DNA of 64,000 nt from Petrosia ficiformis (lineage: Eukaryota; Porifera; Demospongiae; Haplosclerida; Petrosiidae): positions 62,001 to 126,000 of the forward strand of contig OX345640.1 of the NCBI GenBank assembly GCA_947044365.1, written 5' to 3'. The translations under genes and the position numbers were made by a program. Positions 35,581 through 49,004 of the stretch are shown in pieces. The notes under the pieces are model-generated. The model had not been told where the DNA came from, searched no databases, and saw only the letters and a program-made list of their open reading frames with translations. The stretch's first letter is position 1. Every line of letters begins with the position of its first letter.

Positions 35581-38500
35581 TTAGTCCACTGTCTCTTTCA
35601 GTAAATTAACAACTCTTATAGTACTATCAACTGATCCTGTGACACATGTACTATAGCTCCTTCTACCAGGTACCCAGTCAACACAAGTCACTGGTCCCTC
35701 ATGATCTGATAGACTTAACACACGGGTTAGTGTCCCAAACTCACCAACCTAAAATAACCATATACAAATAAAATGACAAGCTAATAACATTAAACTCACC
35801 TGATATATGATTCCTTCATTTGGTGAACAAGTGAGTACATATTTGTCTTCCGATTCAAAAGCAAACAAGTTACCAGAAGAAGTTGATGGAAAGTATCCTC
35901 TATGATCACTAACCCACTGTTTAGCTGGATTAGCAGCATCTTGATGAATATGATATTGAGCTATCTTCTCTGTACTTCTCAAAATACTCCATTGACAAAA
36001 GTTACCATCTTCTCCAATTGAATATACTGTAGTCTCATCTGAACTGAATTGAATATTGTACACTTCTCCATGATGAGCTGTCCAACCACATAAACAATCA
36101 CCTTGTACTACATCTACACACACAGGTACACAATAACAAGATACACACAATCAAAAAAATAAATAAACAACAAACACCTTATACAATAACAAATGACAAT
36201 AGACACAAACAAAAATAAACAACAAACACCCAGTACTATGTTAATAAACAAATATTCTATACAATAACAACAGATACACACACACACTAAACAAACATCA
36301 GACAATACACGATACATTATAGACGTACCAAATAGTCTTATCATACCATCCACTCCACCTGTGACTAATAAATTACTATTGTGATTAAAACACATACAAT
36401 TAATTGCAGTAGGAGGATTTAATGGTAACACACTCTATGAGGAAATAATAATTATAATTATTATACATTAATATCATAATACATTACCTGTATTTTCTGT
36501 ACATTAACATCCCATATTGTAAGTTCTCCTGGTGTAGGCTCATATAACCCATGAGGAGATGATAATGAATGAGGTCGTTTTGTCATCATCAACATTTCAT
36601 TTGGTTTCATTAACTGAGATGGTAGAGTAGGTGATGTTAATCCAAATGTTAGTTTACTAGTAATAGTTTGTGAATGATAAGAAAGAGATCCCACAGATGA
36701 TACTGCAAACATTGGAGTTGATGGACTACAAGCAACTGCTTGAATTCTAATAGAATAAAATGTAACCGCAATTATATAATTATATACAATACCTCGGATA
36801 TTTCTTGTCAACATCAAATTCCCATAAATGCATGGAACTGGCAACATCAAATAGTTTCACATGACAAGAACTGAATCCAAGCATTAACTAAATATATTAT
36901 ACATGTGAACAAAAAGAGTGGATTCTATACAATACTACCATACAAGGAATATGATCATCAGCTTGTAACTGAGCTTATGTAATTCAACTTACAAGATTAT
37001 CAGATCCTCCATGATGAATCCAATCTAATGAGAGAAGATCTAGTTTACTAAACTTACAACAACTTTTAGTATTCAGAGATGATGTGGAGGGCTCCCATAC
37101 TCTGTGTAAACAGTGTGATCAAAGGTAATTAATGATACATACATATTCATTACCTGAGTGTCCCGTCAGTATCAACACTAGCAACATGTAATGCACTCGG
37201 TGAGAACTTACAGTGTGTTATTGGAGAATGATGTTCTTTATAAACATACTATCGATATAATATTATTATAATAATTGTAATTATACAATGTAAATATACC
37301 TGATCCACAACAAGAAATGGAATAGGTGTGATTAGATCTGTGAACATGCAAATGACTGTCATGTGATATAACTATTTAGATCATGTGATACCTGAAACTG
37401 CCTTTGCTGCTAGACTAGCACTCTCATCCATGCCTACAAGAAGTCATATCATTATCACATGATCACATAGTCAGATATATAATTATCTTACCATGATTAG
37501 TATCAAGGTCATATTTCGTTGTCACATGATCAATCTCATGCTTTGTAGGTGTCATGTCATTCGAAGGTGCAAGTGGGAATGTCTTTTCCTCTGAGCTATG
37601 TCTTGACTGGTCCTGCTGTGTACAAAATATTTGACTATACATCACATGACTGGTCATGTGACACAACAGCAAATTACCATCAACAACTCCTCAGGTGGAC
37701 TATACATTTGAGGACTAACACTTGTATCTTTATTTCTTCCTACTTCTATATCAAAGTTTCTTTCTCGTGTAGTGAGAGCAGCTTTTTTCTGTGCAGCCTT
37801 TATAGCACTCAATGGTTTAGTAGATTTAGTAACACTGTGTGACCTAAACAATACACTACTTACAACATACATATACACATGTACATACATAAATACAATC
37901 CATATACACATAGATAATAGTAAATACACAATTGTTACAAACACATAATTATATACACATATACACACAATACAAAAACACATTTATATATAATATATAG
38001 ACACACATGAACATATACATATACAATCATCTTTTAGTACATGCACACACACACACACCTGCCTACAGCAGACACATGTGCAACACTTTGTGCTAATCTT
38101 GCCTCAAGCCTTTGTACAGTAGCTTCAGTAGTTAACAGTTCGTCCTATAACAATACATATGAACAAAACAATAATAATATTAACACTAACCTTTGTGTTA
38201 GCTAATTGATTGTGTAACAATGAGTTTTCAGTAGCTAGAGCTTGCATTCTCTGATGTTCACTTTCAAACTGTAATAAACTAGGAAGAGCTAATTAATTAA
38301 TTAAGGAACAAAATATTCATATAATAATATATCTAATCAAATGAGAAAAGGATACGTAATCCATTGAAAATTACACTGAAGAAATTGAAAAGAGACACAA
38401 CAAATGCATCATACCATTCCTTACTATAGTATAATTTAAATGTTGAGTGTTGTTCAGGTGTCTTAGTATATGGAAGAGCTATATAATATTAATACAATTA

Positions 38501-39022
38501 TAATTCATATCTCATCAACATTTACTCACCAAACCACTCCTTCCAATCTCTTCGATCATGGAGTACTCCAGCCATTCTCTCAAAAAATGATTTAATCTCT
38601 TCGTGACGTCCATTACGATGTGCAGTAATAAGAAATAATTTTAGAATAGTACTCTCTAGTTTGTGTGCAGTATTAACTAAATCATGATTTAGTCTTGAAA
38701 AGAATCGTTTGCTCAGATGATTCCAAAAACTCTGAAGAGCATTGAAATCTGATCTATTAACTGCAGTCAATATATTATCCACTATACGATTCACCTAAAT
38801 ATAATATGTGGAACATAGATAGAGAGAAATAGTGATATATACATAGAGATGGGGTGCACTTGTGTGACTTCTCCTGACTTTATAAAATGCCTTAATTACC
38901 TTCAATCCCTTGTCTTTGTCCTCTCTTCTATCTTGATCAAATGCTCTCAATGTCTGCACAAACCCTTTATATAAGAGATATTCCCTGATAAGTTCATCTA
39001 CAGCTCCCAGAGCAGCAGCCAT
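35581..39022 (-). CDS. WDR91: WDR91, endosomal Rab7 effector (16 exons)
   Basis: Exons: 38900-39022, 38530-38794, 38356-38478, 38191-38288, 38059-38144, 37678-37843, 37492-37615, 37392-37433, 37300-37337, 37154-37248, 36993-37101, 36793-36887, 36488-36746, 36329-36434, 35800-36113, 35581-35748. Phases close to 736 residues (human 747). The N-terminus has a LisH-like [20 protein letters not shown], then DWKEWFG and a [15 protein letters not shown] block matching human IVSLHNFLSVLF. A coiled coil, a low-complexity linker and a seven-bladed WD40 domain follow, with [19 protein letters not shown] and [18 protein letters not shown]91 with WDR81 lowers PtdIns3P on endosomes during early-to-late conversion and binds active Rab7. 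It is head-to-head with ZRANB1. Confidence 0.95.
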
Positions 39023-39104
39023 ATTTACAAAATGGCTATGGTTAGTATTGTGGGTGTGGCTTATACATATTTGGGTGTGGCTTTTTCTCAATAACAAAAG
39101 AGGA
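39023..39104. promoter_or_regulatory. 82-base bidirectional promoter of WDR91 and ZRANB1
   Basis: Between the start codons lie two direct copies of TGGGTGTGGCTT (39047-39062 and 39073-39084), each matching the GGGTGTGGC consensus for KLF/SP zinc-finger factors. The interval is TATA-less and partly GC-richer than its surroundings. Similar GGGTGTGG elements precede ATG10. KLF/SP control is inferred from the motif only. Confidence 0.55.
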
Positions 39105-42100
39105 ATGGCATTAGCTAGTAAATGGGATTGTCCGACATGTACCTACCTGAACTGGACATCATCTCTCAAATGTACTCTTTGTGGATGTCACAGACCAGTT
39201 GAAATCACTCCTAAAGCCACTGTGGCCAAGATAAAGTCACACACTCAGAATTCTTTATGTAGTAAATCACTTGGTGATAGTAAAACTCCACAGACTAGTA
39301 GATGGAATTGTAAAGAGTGTACATTTGGTAACTGGCCTAATGCTAGTGCATGCATTATGTGTTGTACACCACGTCACGTTGTCCCTCAGATAACTGATCC
39401 AGCTAGAGTAATTACTAAATCTAGATCCATACTTGATTATGCTAGTGGTGCTGTTGGTGGAGCAAGTAGTCTCATGAGTGGAGTTACTGGTGTCGATGTA
39501 TCAGAATCAGTCCATCAACATAGAAAACAAAGACATCCATGTCATCACCATGACAACAAGTCCACAAAGAAGTGGAAATGTATAGTTTGTACTTATGAAA
39601 ATTTCCCTCGATCAACGCGATGTGTTATGTGTAATAGTAGTAGATCTACAGGCAGTTTGTCTACCAAATACCTGTCAACAGGAGCTACTATTGGAGCAGA
39701 GCATGTGTATACATCTATTAATAGACCTAGTTCATCCACACAGTCTAACAAAAAATTATCAACTTCTAAAGAAGATTTGAGACAAATTAGAAATCGTTTA
39801 TCTATTAATGATTGGTTATTTATTAACGCTTGTCAGGGTATAGTGAATGGGGATATTGATTTAGTAAAGGCATATTTGAAACAAGGAGGAGATCGTACCA
39901 GACAATTAACCAGCAACGAAATATTAGTATTTAATGATACATTAAATTATTCTGTTGGATCATCATTAATTGATTTAGCAATAAGGTATGGACATGACAG
40001 GATGTGTATCAACTGAGATGAATTATAGACCAATCAAATTGATTTGGATAGAAGTAGCATATAGTATATATAATATTGTGTACATATTGAAGAATGTATA
40101 GAAAAACTATTTGACTTTTGATAATGAGTCATTTCTATTACTCCAGATTCCATCAGTCTGATGTGTTGACATTACTTCTTACTCCAGCTCCTGTAGAAGC
40201 TCATAAACGTTTACCCTCTCAAAGTAATCCTGATATAGCTGCTAGTATCAGAGAAGAGGTTTCTCTGTCTCTCCGACAACACAAAGGAGATTGTCCATGT
40301 TACTACTTCACTCAACAAACAACATTCACACTGCCTAATGGTAATTATGATTTTAATACTACAAAATAAAACACATTTATAATTATGAAATGTGTGAATT
40401 CAAATGCTATGTGCAAATACTACATCAAATCAATACAAATGATCTGTATAGCTTCCTACATAAAGTTTTAGAGTGGAAATGATTAGAAGGCCATTGAAAC
40501 CCTAACCTTCACTAGAACCCCTATAGTGTATGGATAGAGGACCATTGAAACCCTTACCTTCACTAGAACCCCTATAGTGTATGGATAGAGGACCATTGAA
40601 ACCCTTACCTTCACTAGAACCCCTATAGTTTATGGATAGAGGACCATTGAAACCCTTACCTTCACTAGAACCCCTATAGTTTATGGATAGAGGACCATTG
40701 AAACCCTTACCTTCACTAGAACCCCTATAGTTTATGGATAGAGGACCATTGAAACCCTTACCTTCACTAGAACCCCTATAGTTTATGGATAGAGGACCAT
40801 TAAAACCCTTACCTTCACTAGAACCCCTATAGTGTATGGATAGAGGACCATTGAAACCCTTACCTTCACTAGAACCCCTATAGTTTATGGATAGAGGACC
40901 ATTGAAACGCTTACCTTCACAAGAAGCTGTCCATGATGTGATAATTACTGTTCCATAGATCACTTTACAATGTTCATTAGCTCTTGACTAATATAATTAT
41001 TTGTTCTACAAGTCATTATTAAGTCCATACCTGTAGTACTGTAACAATGTCAGTATTCCATGTATAGTTAATCATATCCACATAGACATTAAACACTTTT
41101 GTGATGATGTTCATAAGAAAGTGATGGAAGAGATTGTTGATCTTAATGTGCTCACGGGTTAGTCTAATATAATGAATAATAATTATTATTATTATTAACT
41201 TTTCATTTAAAAGAATTGGAAGAGGAAAACTCAGTTATTAATTGGTGTGTTGAATTAGTAGATGAACTTCAGAGCAAATTATATCCATTATGGAACAGAA
41301 CAGCTGGCGATTGTCTCCTGGACTCTGTCCTGCAGGCCACATGGGGTGTGAGTGATAGAGAATCTACTCTTAGACGAGCTCTTGCTGATAGCCTTGTAGA
41401 CTGTACTTCTCAGTAAGCTATCATTGTCTATCCATCTACCAATATATTCATCTATCCATCCCTCTAGTTGTTCATTCAGTTATCCTCTTTTTAGGTTTTA
41501 CATAAAATGGAAAGAAACTGAATTACAACAATCTCATGCTCAAGGCTTCAGTCTTGATGAAGAGCAGCTCAAAGCTGATTGGTCATCGATATTGTCTTTA
41601 GCTGATCAGAAAGGAAAGTCATTAGAACAAGCTCATATTTTTGTGTTATCTCATATTTTAAGGAGACCCATTATAGTGTATGGAGTAAAGATTGTTAAGA
41701 ACTTCAGAGGAGAGAAATTAGGTCTTGTTAATTTTGAAGGTGAGTTTAAATTTATAATAGTGATGTGAGTAAAGTATTATTTTTGTATTTAGGAGTTTAT
41801 CTTCCCTTACTGTGGGAATCTACATTCTGCTGGACAGCACCAATTGCTTTAGCATATACAAGAGGTCATTTTTCTGCACTAGTTAGCATGAATCACTGTG
41901 AAGAATCAAGCAGTAACAATACATCACAGGAACATCATGTGACTTATCTACCATTAGTTGACAGTGAGGGAAAACCATTACCACTACACTTCATTTCAGA
42001 ACATCAGGTAAATCATAAAAGATATATAACACATCATATTTATATATATATCTCACAGATTGGTTGTGATGAGAGACTACTTAATGAATATTGTGATTGT

Positions 42101-42262
42101 CATGTGACTAGACGTGGTATATTAACAGCTAAGCAGACAGTGTACTCTGGACATACATCATATTATCTTGTTCAATTAATGGATGAATGGTTGGATAGAT
42201 TTCATAAACTAGACAAGACATATGAAGCCTCTTCCTTATCCAGTGATGATTCTGATTCTTAA
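39105..42262 (+). CDS. ZRANB1: ZRANB1 (TRABID) OTU deubiquitinase (7 exons)
   Basis: Exons 39105-39985, 40147-40340, 41086-41157, 41214-41412, 41495-41739, 41793-42007 and 42059-42262 give 669 residues (human 708). Three NZF ubiquitin-binding zinc fingers open the protein (WDCPTCTYLNW at about 7, WNCKECTFGNW at 67, WKCIVCTYENF at 157), each keeping the Thr-Tyr/Phe ubiquitin contact. An ankyrin-like ubiquitin-binding segment (INDWLFINACQGIVNGDIDL) leads into the A20-type OTU domain. Catalytic Cys is about 416 in NRTAGDCLLDSVLQATWG; RRPIIVYGVK, GVYLPLLWE and the catalytic-His motif TRGHFSALV follow. TRABID prefers K29- and K33-linked chains and acts in Wnt signalling and autophagy. The tail is acidic (SLSSDDSDS). 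Intron 2 (40341-41085) is enlarged by a minisatellite. The last exon was partly copied 6.45 kb downstream. Confidence 0.96.
40500..40925. repeat. 51-base minisatellite, about eight copies, in ZRANB1 intron 2
   Basis: The unit (AACCCTTACCTTCACTAGAA then CCCCTATAGTTTATGGATAG and AGGACCATTG) repeats head-to-tail with very few substitutions, the commonest being TTTATGG versus TGTATGG. Because 51 is divisible by three, the minus strand stays open for 153 codons as a 17-residue repeat GSSEGKGFNGPLSINYR. It lies inside a spliced intron of the opposite strand. No start context, conserved flank or splice site supports a gene. Confidence 0.95.
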
Positions 42263-42552
42263 TCTGTTATTAATAGAATGATAATTATTTGTTAGTAGTC
42301 ACTGAGTTTCTGGAAACGTAATTTACATACAACATGATTTTAACTTCATGATTGCATTCACTAGCAATGCTAGCAGACCCACAGAGATATATAGGAATGC
42401 AATTAATATTATTTCAAATTTATGAATAAATTTTTAAACTCAACTTGTCAACAATAGTAAATATAATTAAATAGACATTTTATTAGTCGTTTGCACGACT
42501 GGTAAGCTCAGTTCTGCAACTCTGCAAACTTTCATCTACAAGGGATCTAAAT

Positions 42553-45500
42553 ATGTCTGCAGCTGCAGCTCTGCTTGTGTGTTTACTTGCAATTCTGACT
42601 TCTCATGCAGGTAATATGAAAATATCATGTATTTGTATATCTATAATAATATTTTTCTGCAGTTATTGAAATGGTTTGCATAATTTATATTTGTTGCAAA
42701 TATTTATAAACTGATAATTGTATATTATTATTACACACAGAGTCACAGTGCACTCATGGTGATCTACGTCTTGTTGGAGGTTCTGGAAGTTATGAGGGTA
42801 ATGTACAGATCTGTATTAATGGAGTATGGGGATGGGTCTGTGATAATAGCTGGGATTCTAATGATGCTCAAGTTGTTTGTAGACAACTAGGATTCTCTAC
42901 TACAAGTTCGTAGATGTAATGCTAATAATTATATAAATTGATATTATCCTTATAATAATAGATGTTGTATACAGATACTACTCATATTATGGGTATGGTA
43001 ATGGTACCATTTGGTTGGATTATATGTATTGTGGTGGATCTGAGACTAAACTGATTGACTGTAATCATGCTTATGATATTGGAGTCACCTATTGTGGTTA
43101 TATTGAGATGGCTGGTGTCTTCTGTCCATGTAAGTATCACATAATAATCACACTGTAATGAAGTAAAGTTATTTTTCCATTAGTTGGTGGTGGTTGTACA
43201 GCTGGTGACATACGTCTTGCTAACTTCTATACTAGCAGTTATGGAAGGAGTGAGGGACGAGTTGAAGTCTGCCACAATAATGAATGGGGAACAGTGTGTG
43301 ATAATGGATGGAGTTATTATGATGCTAGAGTAGCATGCAAACAATTGGGATATGGTGGCACATATTTCAGTTATTACAGTTATGCATACTTTGGTTCTGG
43401 ATCAGGAAATATATGGATGAATTATCTGGGATGTTCTGGAAGTGAAACAAGTTTATTCAGTTGTTCTAGTGCTGGGTTAGGTGGTCATAGCTGTGGTCAT
43501 TATGAAGATGCAGGAGTGAGATGTTTCTGTGAGTATCTATTGTCATCTATCATGTGATTTATCATGTGCCTCTTTATGCAGCAACTGGTCCATCATGTAC
43601 CAGTGGAGATGTTCGACTATGGAGTGCATATAATACTCCCCCTAATGAAGGTGTTATTCAAGTTTGTATTAGTGGTACATGGTATGCAATATGCCATTAC
43701 TATTACTCTTGCTACATTGCTAAAACAGTATGTGTTCAGTTGGGATACCCTGGAGCAGTTAGTAAGTGACATAACATAAATGTCATCATCACATATTTAT
43801 AATATTATGTATCTTTAGCTTTAAGATCTAATGCTGGTTTCTACTATGGATATAGTTACTATAATGAGTATTATCGATACAACTGCTACAGTTCCTTCAC
43901 TAGCTTGTCTCAATGTTATAAGTATTATTATTATTACTGTGGTGCTTATAATGATGCATTAGGAGTAGTCTGTTATGATCCAAGTGCAGGTAAATGGATA
44001 TATATATGTATAATGCTGAATATCGTGAATGATTGAGTCTAATGTATGGTAATTAATATCTCACTCCACAGGTGGTGACTCATGTGAAAGTGGTAAAGTT
44101 CGTTTGGTTGATGGAGAAACAGATGATGAAGGAAGGGTAGAGTATTGTTATGATGGTGCTTGGGCTCCTGTATGTTCACTAAATTCTTACACAGCTTCTC
44201 TCATGTGTCAAAAATTGGGATACACTCAATTCACATGTAAGAAATGTTAATTTTATCCAGTGTCATTTCATATAACATTACACAGGGGGTACAATATTTA
44301 ATGACCAGAGTTTTGGTCGCAGTAACATTCAGAGTAACTTCGATTATGTATATTGTAACAGTGGACATACTGATCTTGATGATTGTTATGTATACAATAA
44401 AGGGAGTGGTTGTTACATATCAACATATACATGTGGAACAGAGTATGGACTCAGATGTTATAGTAAGTAATACTACATATCTTATACATACTGAGTATTA
44501 CATCATTCTTATCACAGATCCTGGTGAATGTACTGATGGTGAAGTACGACTTGCTGATGGAGTCATTGAACAAGAAGGAAGACCTGAAGTCTGTATCAAT
44601 GGAGTATGGGGTTCAATATGTCAATGGTCATGGAGTACGACTGATGGTTATGTCTTCTGTAATTCTTTGGGATATGATGGTCCAAGTATGTCATGTATGC
44701 TACAGACACGCAATACATTATAGTTTATACTCTAGATCCATGGACGTATTACTATTCATACTATGGAAGTGGTTATGGACCTGTTGTATGGAGCTATGTA
44801 TACTGCAGCGGATGGGAACAAGATATACATGATTGTTCAAAGAGTGTCTATCCAAGTTTCTATTGTCCCTCATCTAATGTTGCTGGTGTACTTTGCAAAG
44901 AAGGTCAGTTCATAAAGTAAGTACACACAATTTATTGTCCTAATATTATACAGGATGTGAAGATGGTGATGTGAGACTTGTGGGAGGTGACTATACTAAT
45001 GAGGGAACAGTTGAAGTATGTTATGATGATCTTTGGGGTCTTGTGGGAGACACAGGTTGGACTGATGGTGATGCTAAAGTTGTTTGTAATCAACTTGGAC
45101 ATGCAGATGGAAGTAAGTGTTTTAATTGTATACTAATGATATGATAATTTCTATTATTATACAGTTGCACTACCAATACATGGTTCATATTATGGTAAAC
45201 CTAATAAGGCCATCCATTTCAAAGACGTCAGTTGTATAGGAAATGAAGATCACCTTGCTGACTGCACTAGAACTCAAATATACATTAGTCTTGGTAAACA
45301 AATATTGAATGAAACTGATGTAGCTGGTGTGGATTGTATATATGATCCACCCACTGAACCTCCATGTATTGAGAATCCTGATATTGATCCAAGTGATGCT
45401 TGTAATAGTCTTGGAGCATTCAGACTTATAAATAATGGAAATCCATCAACTACTGAAGGAAGATTGGAGTATTGTAATGGTAATTGGTGGACTCCTGTGT

Positions 45501-48396
45501 GTACAATGGATGAGAGAACAGCTACTGTTGCTTGCATACATTTCGGACACACTCAATACTCATGTAAGTATTAAGTCTTAACAAGATACTGAAGTTATTT
45601 ATTTATAACAGGGGGAGCAATTGCAGAGAATGGAGAGTATAGTACACTACTAAACTATAGTTTAGTACAAAACATCACATGTAGTGGTTCAGAGGACTCT
45701 CTGTCAGAATGTACTGTTTATCAACCTGATGATAGTTGTCTACCATGGTGTCCCTATAACAATATTGGACTGAGGTGTTATGGTATGTCTACTCTATCCT
45801 CTTCATCAATTGTTGATAATTTTTCCTTCCATTTTCTGCAGATCCTGGAAAATGTGAAGAAGGAACAGTTAGAATAGTTGATGGTATTGTTGAACAAGAG
45901 GGTAGAGTTGAGTTTTGTGTTAATCAAGTATGGGGTAGTGTGTGTGATGAAGGATGGGACAAGACTGATGCTCATGTAGTCTGTCAACAGATGGGACATC
46001 CTGAACTAGGTATAACATATCACATATATTACTACTATCTTAAAACAATCTTGTTTTTCAGAACCCGTTGTATTTACTGGATCATATTTTGGTGATGGGA
46101 AATATCCTATTGTGTATTCTAATTTGAAATGTGGAGGATGGGAAAATGATATTACTGAATGTGGAAAGGATAACTACCTTGACTTCTCATGTTCACGTAA
46201 CAATGTAGCTGGACTGTTGTGTGGATATGGTAAGTCTAAATCTGTGAGATCTCCTGTACAAAATATCTATAATACATACATATAGATTGTAAAGATGGTG
46301 ATGTACAACTAGTAGGAGGAACTAATAAGAATGAAGGAACAGTAGAAGTGTGTTTTGATAATCTGTGGGGTCTCATTGAGGAAGCAGGATGGAGTGACAA
46401 AGATGCTGAAATTGTTTGTAAACAACTTGGATATGAGGTTGAAGGTATATAATTGTATGAGAGCTTAAACATAGTGTACACTACTGTATACTACATATAT
46501 TAGGTAGTACTGCATATGGTGGTTCACAATATGGTAAACCAGCTAAAACAGTTCACTTGACTAATGTACAATGTATTGGAGATGAGGAGAGTATTCATGA
46601 GTGTACTCAGACATCATATTCTCTTGAAGAGGGAAAAAATAAATTAGACATGGTTGAAGTAGCCGGAGTGAAATGTTATGTGCCAACTACATGTGTACCT
46701 CCTCCAACTGGAGGAACATCCTGTGTTAATGGAGAGATAAAACTGACTGGTGACAATGCTAACAATGGTGAAGGTGTATTGCAATACTGTTACAAGGGAA
46801 ATTGGTCTCCATTCTGTTCACTGGATTCAAGGGAAGCTACAGTGGTATGTAGACAACTAGGATTTGTAGAATATGATTGTAAGTTAACTGTTATTAATGT
46901 ATAATGGAGTATTATGATATGATATTCCTAATAGCGGTGTCTATATTCACTGATGGAAGGTTTGACCTTACTGCATCAAATACTAGTCTCTTTGAGAATT
47001 TCACATGTGCTGGTGAACAAGCATATGTTAGCTTGAGTGATTGTAATCTAGCTGATAGCTGTCAGTCAACTTGTAAAAATGCCATTGGAATTAGATGTTC
47101 AGGTGTGTTATAATAATTATAATGGTTAATATATTAATGAGATGTACAATTATCAATTATTAGCAACTGCAAATTGTGAGGAAGGAGCAGTCCGTCTAAA
47201 GGATGGTGATATTGAACAGGAGGGTAGAATTGAAGTATGTGCTAATAATATATGGGGTAGTATATGTGGTGATGGATTTGATTTCACTGATGCCTATGTT
47301 GTGTGTAAGGAACTTGGTCTGGGAGTATCAGGTATAATAATAATAATTCACAATAATTATAATGTAACATTGTTCTCTGTATATTATCAGAACCCACTGT
47401 CTATACTAACTCCTATTTTGGTGATGGTAATGTACCTATTGTATATTCTAATATGGGGTGTAGAGGATATGAGAATACTGTACTAGAGTGTACTAAACAA
47501 GAGTTTGGAACTTTCACTTGTTCTCGTGATAAAGTTGCTGGAGCAGTATGTCAGGATGGTAAGTGATGATTTCATTTATAATAATGAATATATTTCAACA
47601 CTTTACCATTACAGCATGTGAAGAAGGTACCACAAGACTAGTAGGAGGAAGTGAAGACACAGAGGGTACTGTTGAAATATGTTACTTTAATCTCTGGGGT
47701 CTTGTGTCAGTAACTGGCTGGGATGATACTGATGCTTCAATTGTGTGTTACGAACTAGGATATTCAAGAGATGGTAAATTATAATTATGGTGATGTTATA
47801 CTTACTCTTCATGTTGTCTCACAGGTGCTGTTAGTTTTGTTGATTCACGTTATGGTAAACCCAACAAAACAGTTCATTTAAGTAATGTTGCTTGTAATGG
47901 ATCAGAATCTTCACTTAAGAACTGTGATGCAGCGCACATCCCACCTGATGAAGGAAGAGAGGTGTATATGCATGTAGATGTTGCTGGTGTGTCCTGCAGT
48001 GAAATACCTCCTACGTCAGGAGTAGATCCTACAAACATGAATTTAACCAAAACAAAAAAAGACGATAGTTATCTTATTGTTATGAGTATGTTTGGTGTTC
48101 TACTGATCGTGTCATTGGTAGTTGTCATCAGGTATACAATAATATTATATATATCACATATTAAAATATATTTTTAATCTGCATATAGTCTTGTTGCCTA
48201 CCTATTCTTCAAGAGATCTAACGGAAAGAGAGACGTTCATAGTTCTGTTAATGCCCAGAAAATGACCCTGTCTTCTCTACAAGGACAGGAACAAGGAGTA
48301 GTTAATCCAGTGGCTTTGCCATATGATGGAGGTGATATTCCAGATGATGAGCTGGAAGGGATTGAGAAACACATGTTTGATGATGTGCGTCGTTGA
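42553..48396 (+). CDS. Multi-SRCR type I membrane receptor, copy A (23 exons, 12 SRCR domains)
   Basis: Exons: 42553-42610, 42741-42905, 42962-43129, 43184-43528, 43582-43761, 43819-43989, 44072-44236, 44286-44462, 44518-44685, 44736-44903, 44954-45112, 45165-45563, 45612-45782, 45842-46009, 46062-46229, 46286-46444, 46504-46878, 46935-47102, 47164-47331, 47391-47558, 47615-47773, 47825-48131, 48189-48396. All phases close to 1513 residues. Signal peptide [19 protein letters not shown], then twelve scavenger-receptor cysteine-rich domains with the usual EGxVEVC, WGxxC, VCxQLG and AGVxC landmarks. One membrane helix ([20 protein letters not shown]) and a ~65-residue tail with [20 protein letters not shown] follow. 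Most SRCRs are split over two exons; exon 4 encodes a whole domain, while exons 12 and 17 fuse the end of one domain with the start of the next. Sponge SRCR receptors are candidate adhesion or recognition molecules; the ligand is unknown. Confidence 0.93.
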
Positions 48397-49004
48397 ATGA
48401 CACATCACATGAGTAACTGACTTATAAAATACATAAATGTGTATATTATATAAGTGTATAAAATTAATATAGTTGAGCTGCAGGTTTTTTTCCTTTACTG
48501 AATAGGCCTCACCTTTCTTTTCATTGATATAGTAGCTGTAGTATGTGGTAATGTCTTTTTTTCTGAAATAAATTGTTTACTAAGCAGACAGTGGACTCTG
48601 GACATACATCATATTATCTTGTTCAATTAATGGATGAATGGTTGGATAGATTTCATAAACTAGACAAGACATATGAAGCCTCTTCCTTATCCAGTGATGA
48701 TTCTGATTCTTAATCTGTTATTAATATAATGATAATTATTTGTTAGTAGTCACTGAGTTTCTGGAAACTTAATTTACATACAACATAATTTTAGACTTCA
48801 TGATTGCTTTTACTAGCAATGCTAGCAGACCCACAGAGATATATAGGAATGCAATTAATATTATTTCAAATTTATGAATAAAATTTTAAACTCAACTTGT
48901 CAACAATAGTAAATATAATTAAATAGACATTTTATTAGTCGTTTGCACGACTGGTAAGCTCAGTTCTGCAACTCTGCAAACTTTCATCTACAAGGAATCT
49001 AAAT
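48397..49004. other. Spacer between SRCR copies A and B (duplicated ZRANB1 tail and leader)
   Basis: 48397-48580 is the 3' side of copy A with an AATAAATTG poly-A-like signal near 48568. From 48582 the sequence repeats ZRANB1's last-exon end and the spacer that precedes copy A (42263-42552). That spacer includes GTCGTTTGCACGACTGGTAAG just upstream of the start, so copy B inherited copy A's promoter. Confidence 0.8.
48581..48713 (+). pseudogene. Duplicated 3' fragment of the ZRANB1 last exon
   Basis: This stretch repeats the final ~130 bases of ZRANB1 coding sequence, from the AKQTVYSGHTSYYLVQ part to the SLSSDDSDS stop, with very few differences (for example GTGGACTC for GTGTACTC). It lacks every upstream exon, the OTU domain and an acceptor in context. 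It is the left junction of the tandem duplication and cannot encode a functional enzyme. Confidence 0.93.

Noticed and set aside
40490..40930. CRISPR-like array
   Set aside because: The repeats are contiguous with no unique spacers; this is a minisatellite in animal DNA.
40502..40963. 153-codon minus-strand ORF of 17-residue repeats
   Set aside because: It is the antisense reading of a 51-base minisatellite inside ZRANB1 intron 2; openness follows from the period being a multiple of three.
45274..45552. Minus-strand ORF of 92 codons, repeated at 51755-52033
   Set aside because: Antisense of the fused B-C SRCR exon in both tandem copies; conservation comes from the duplication.
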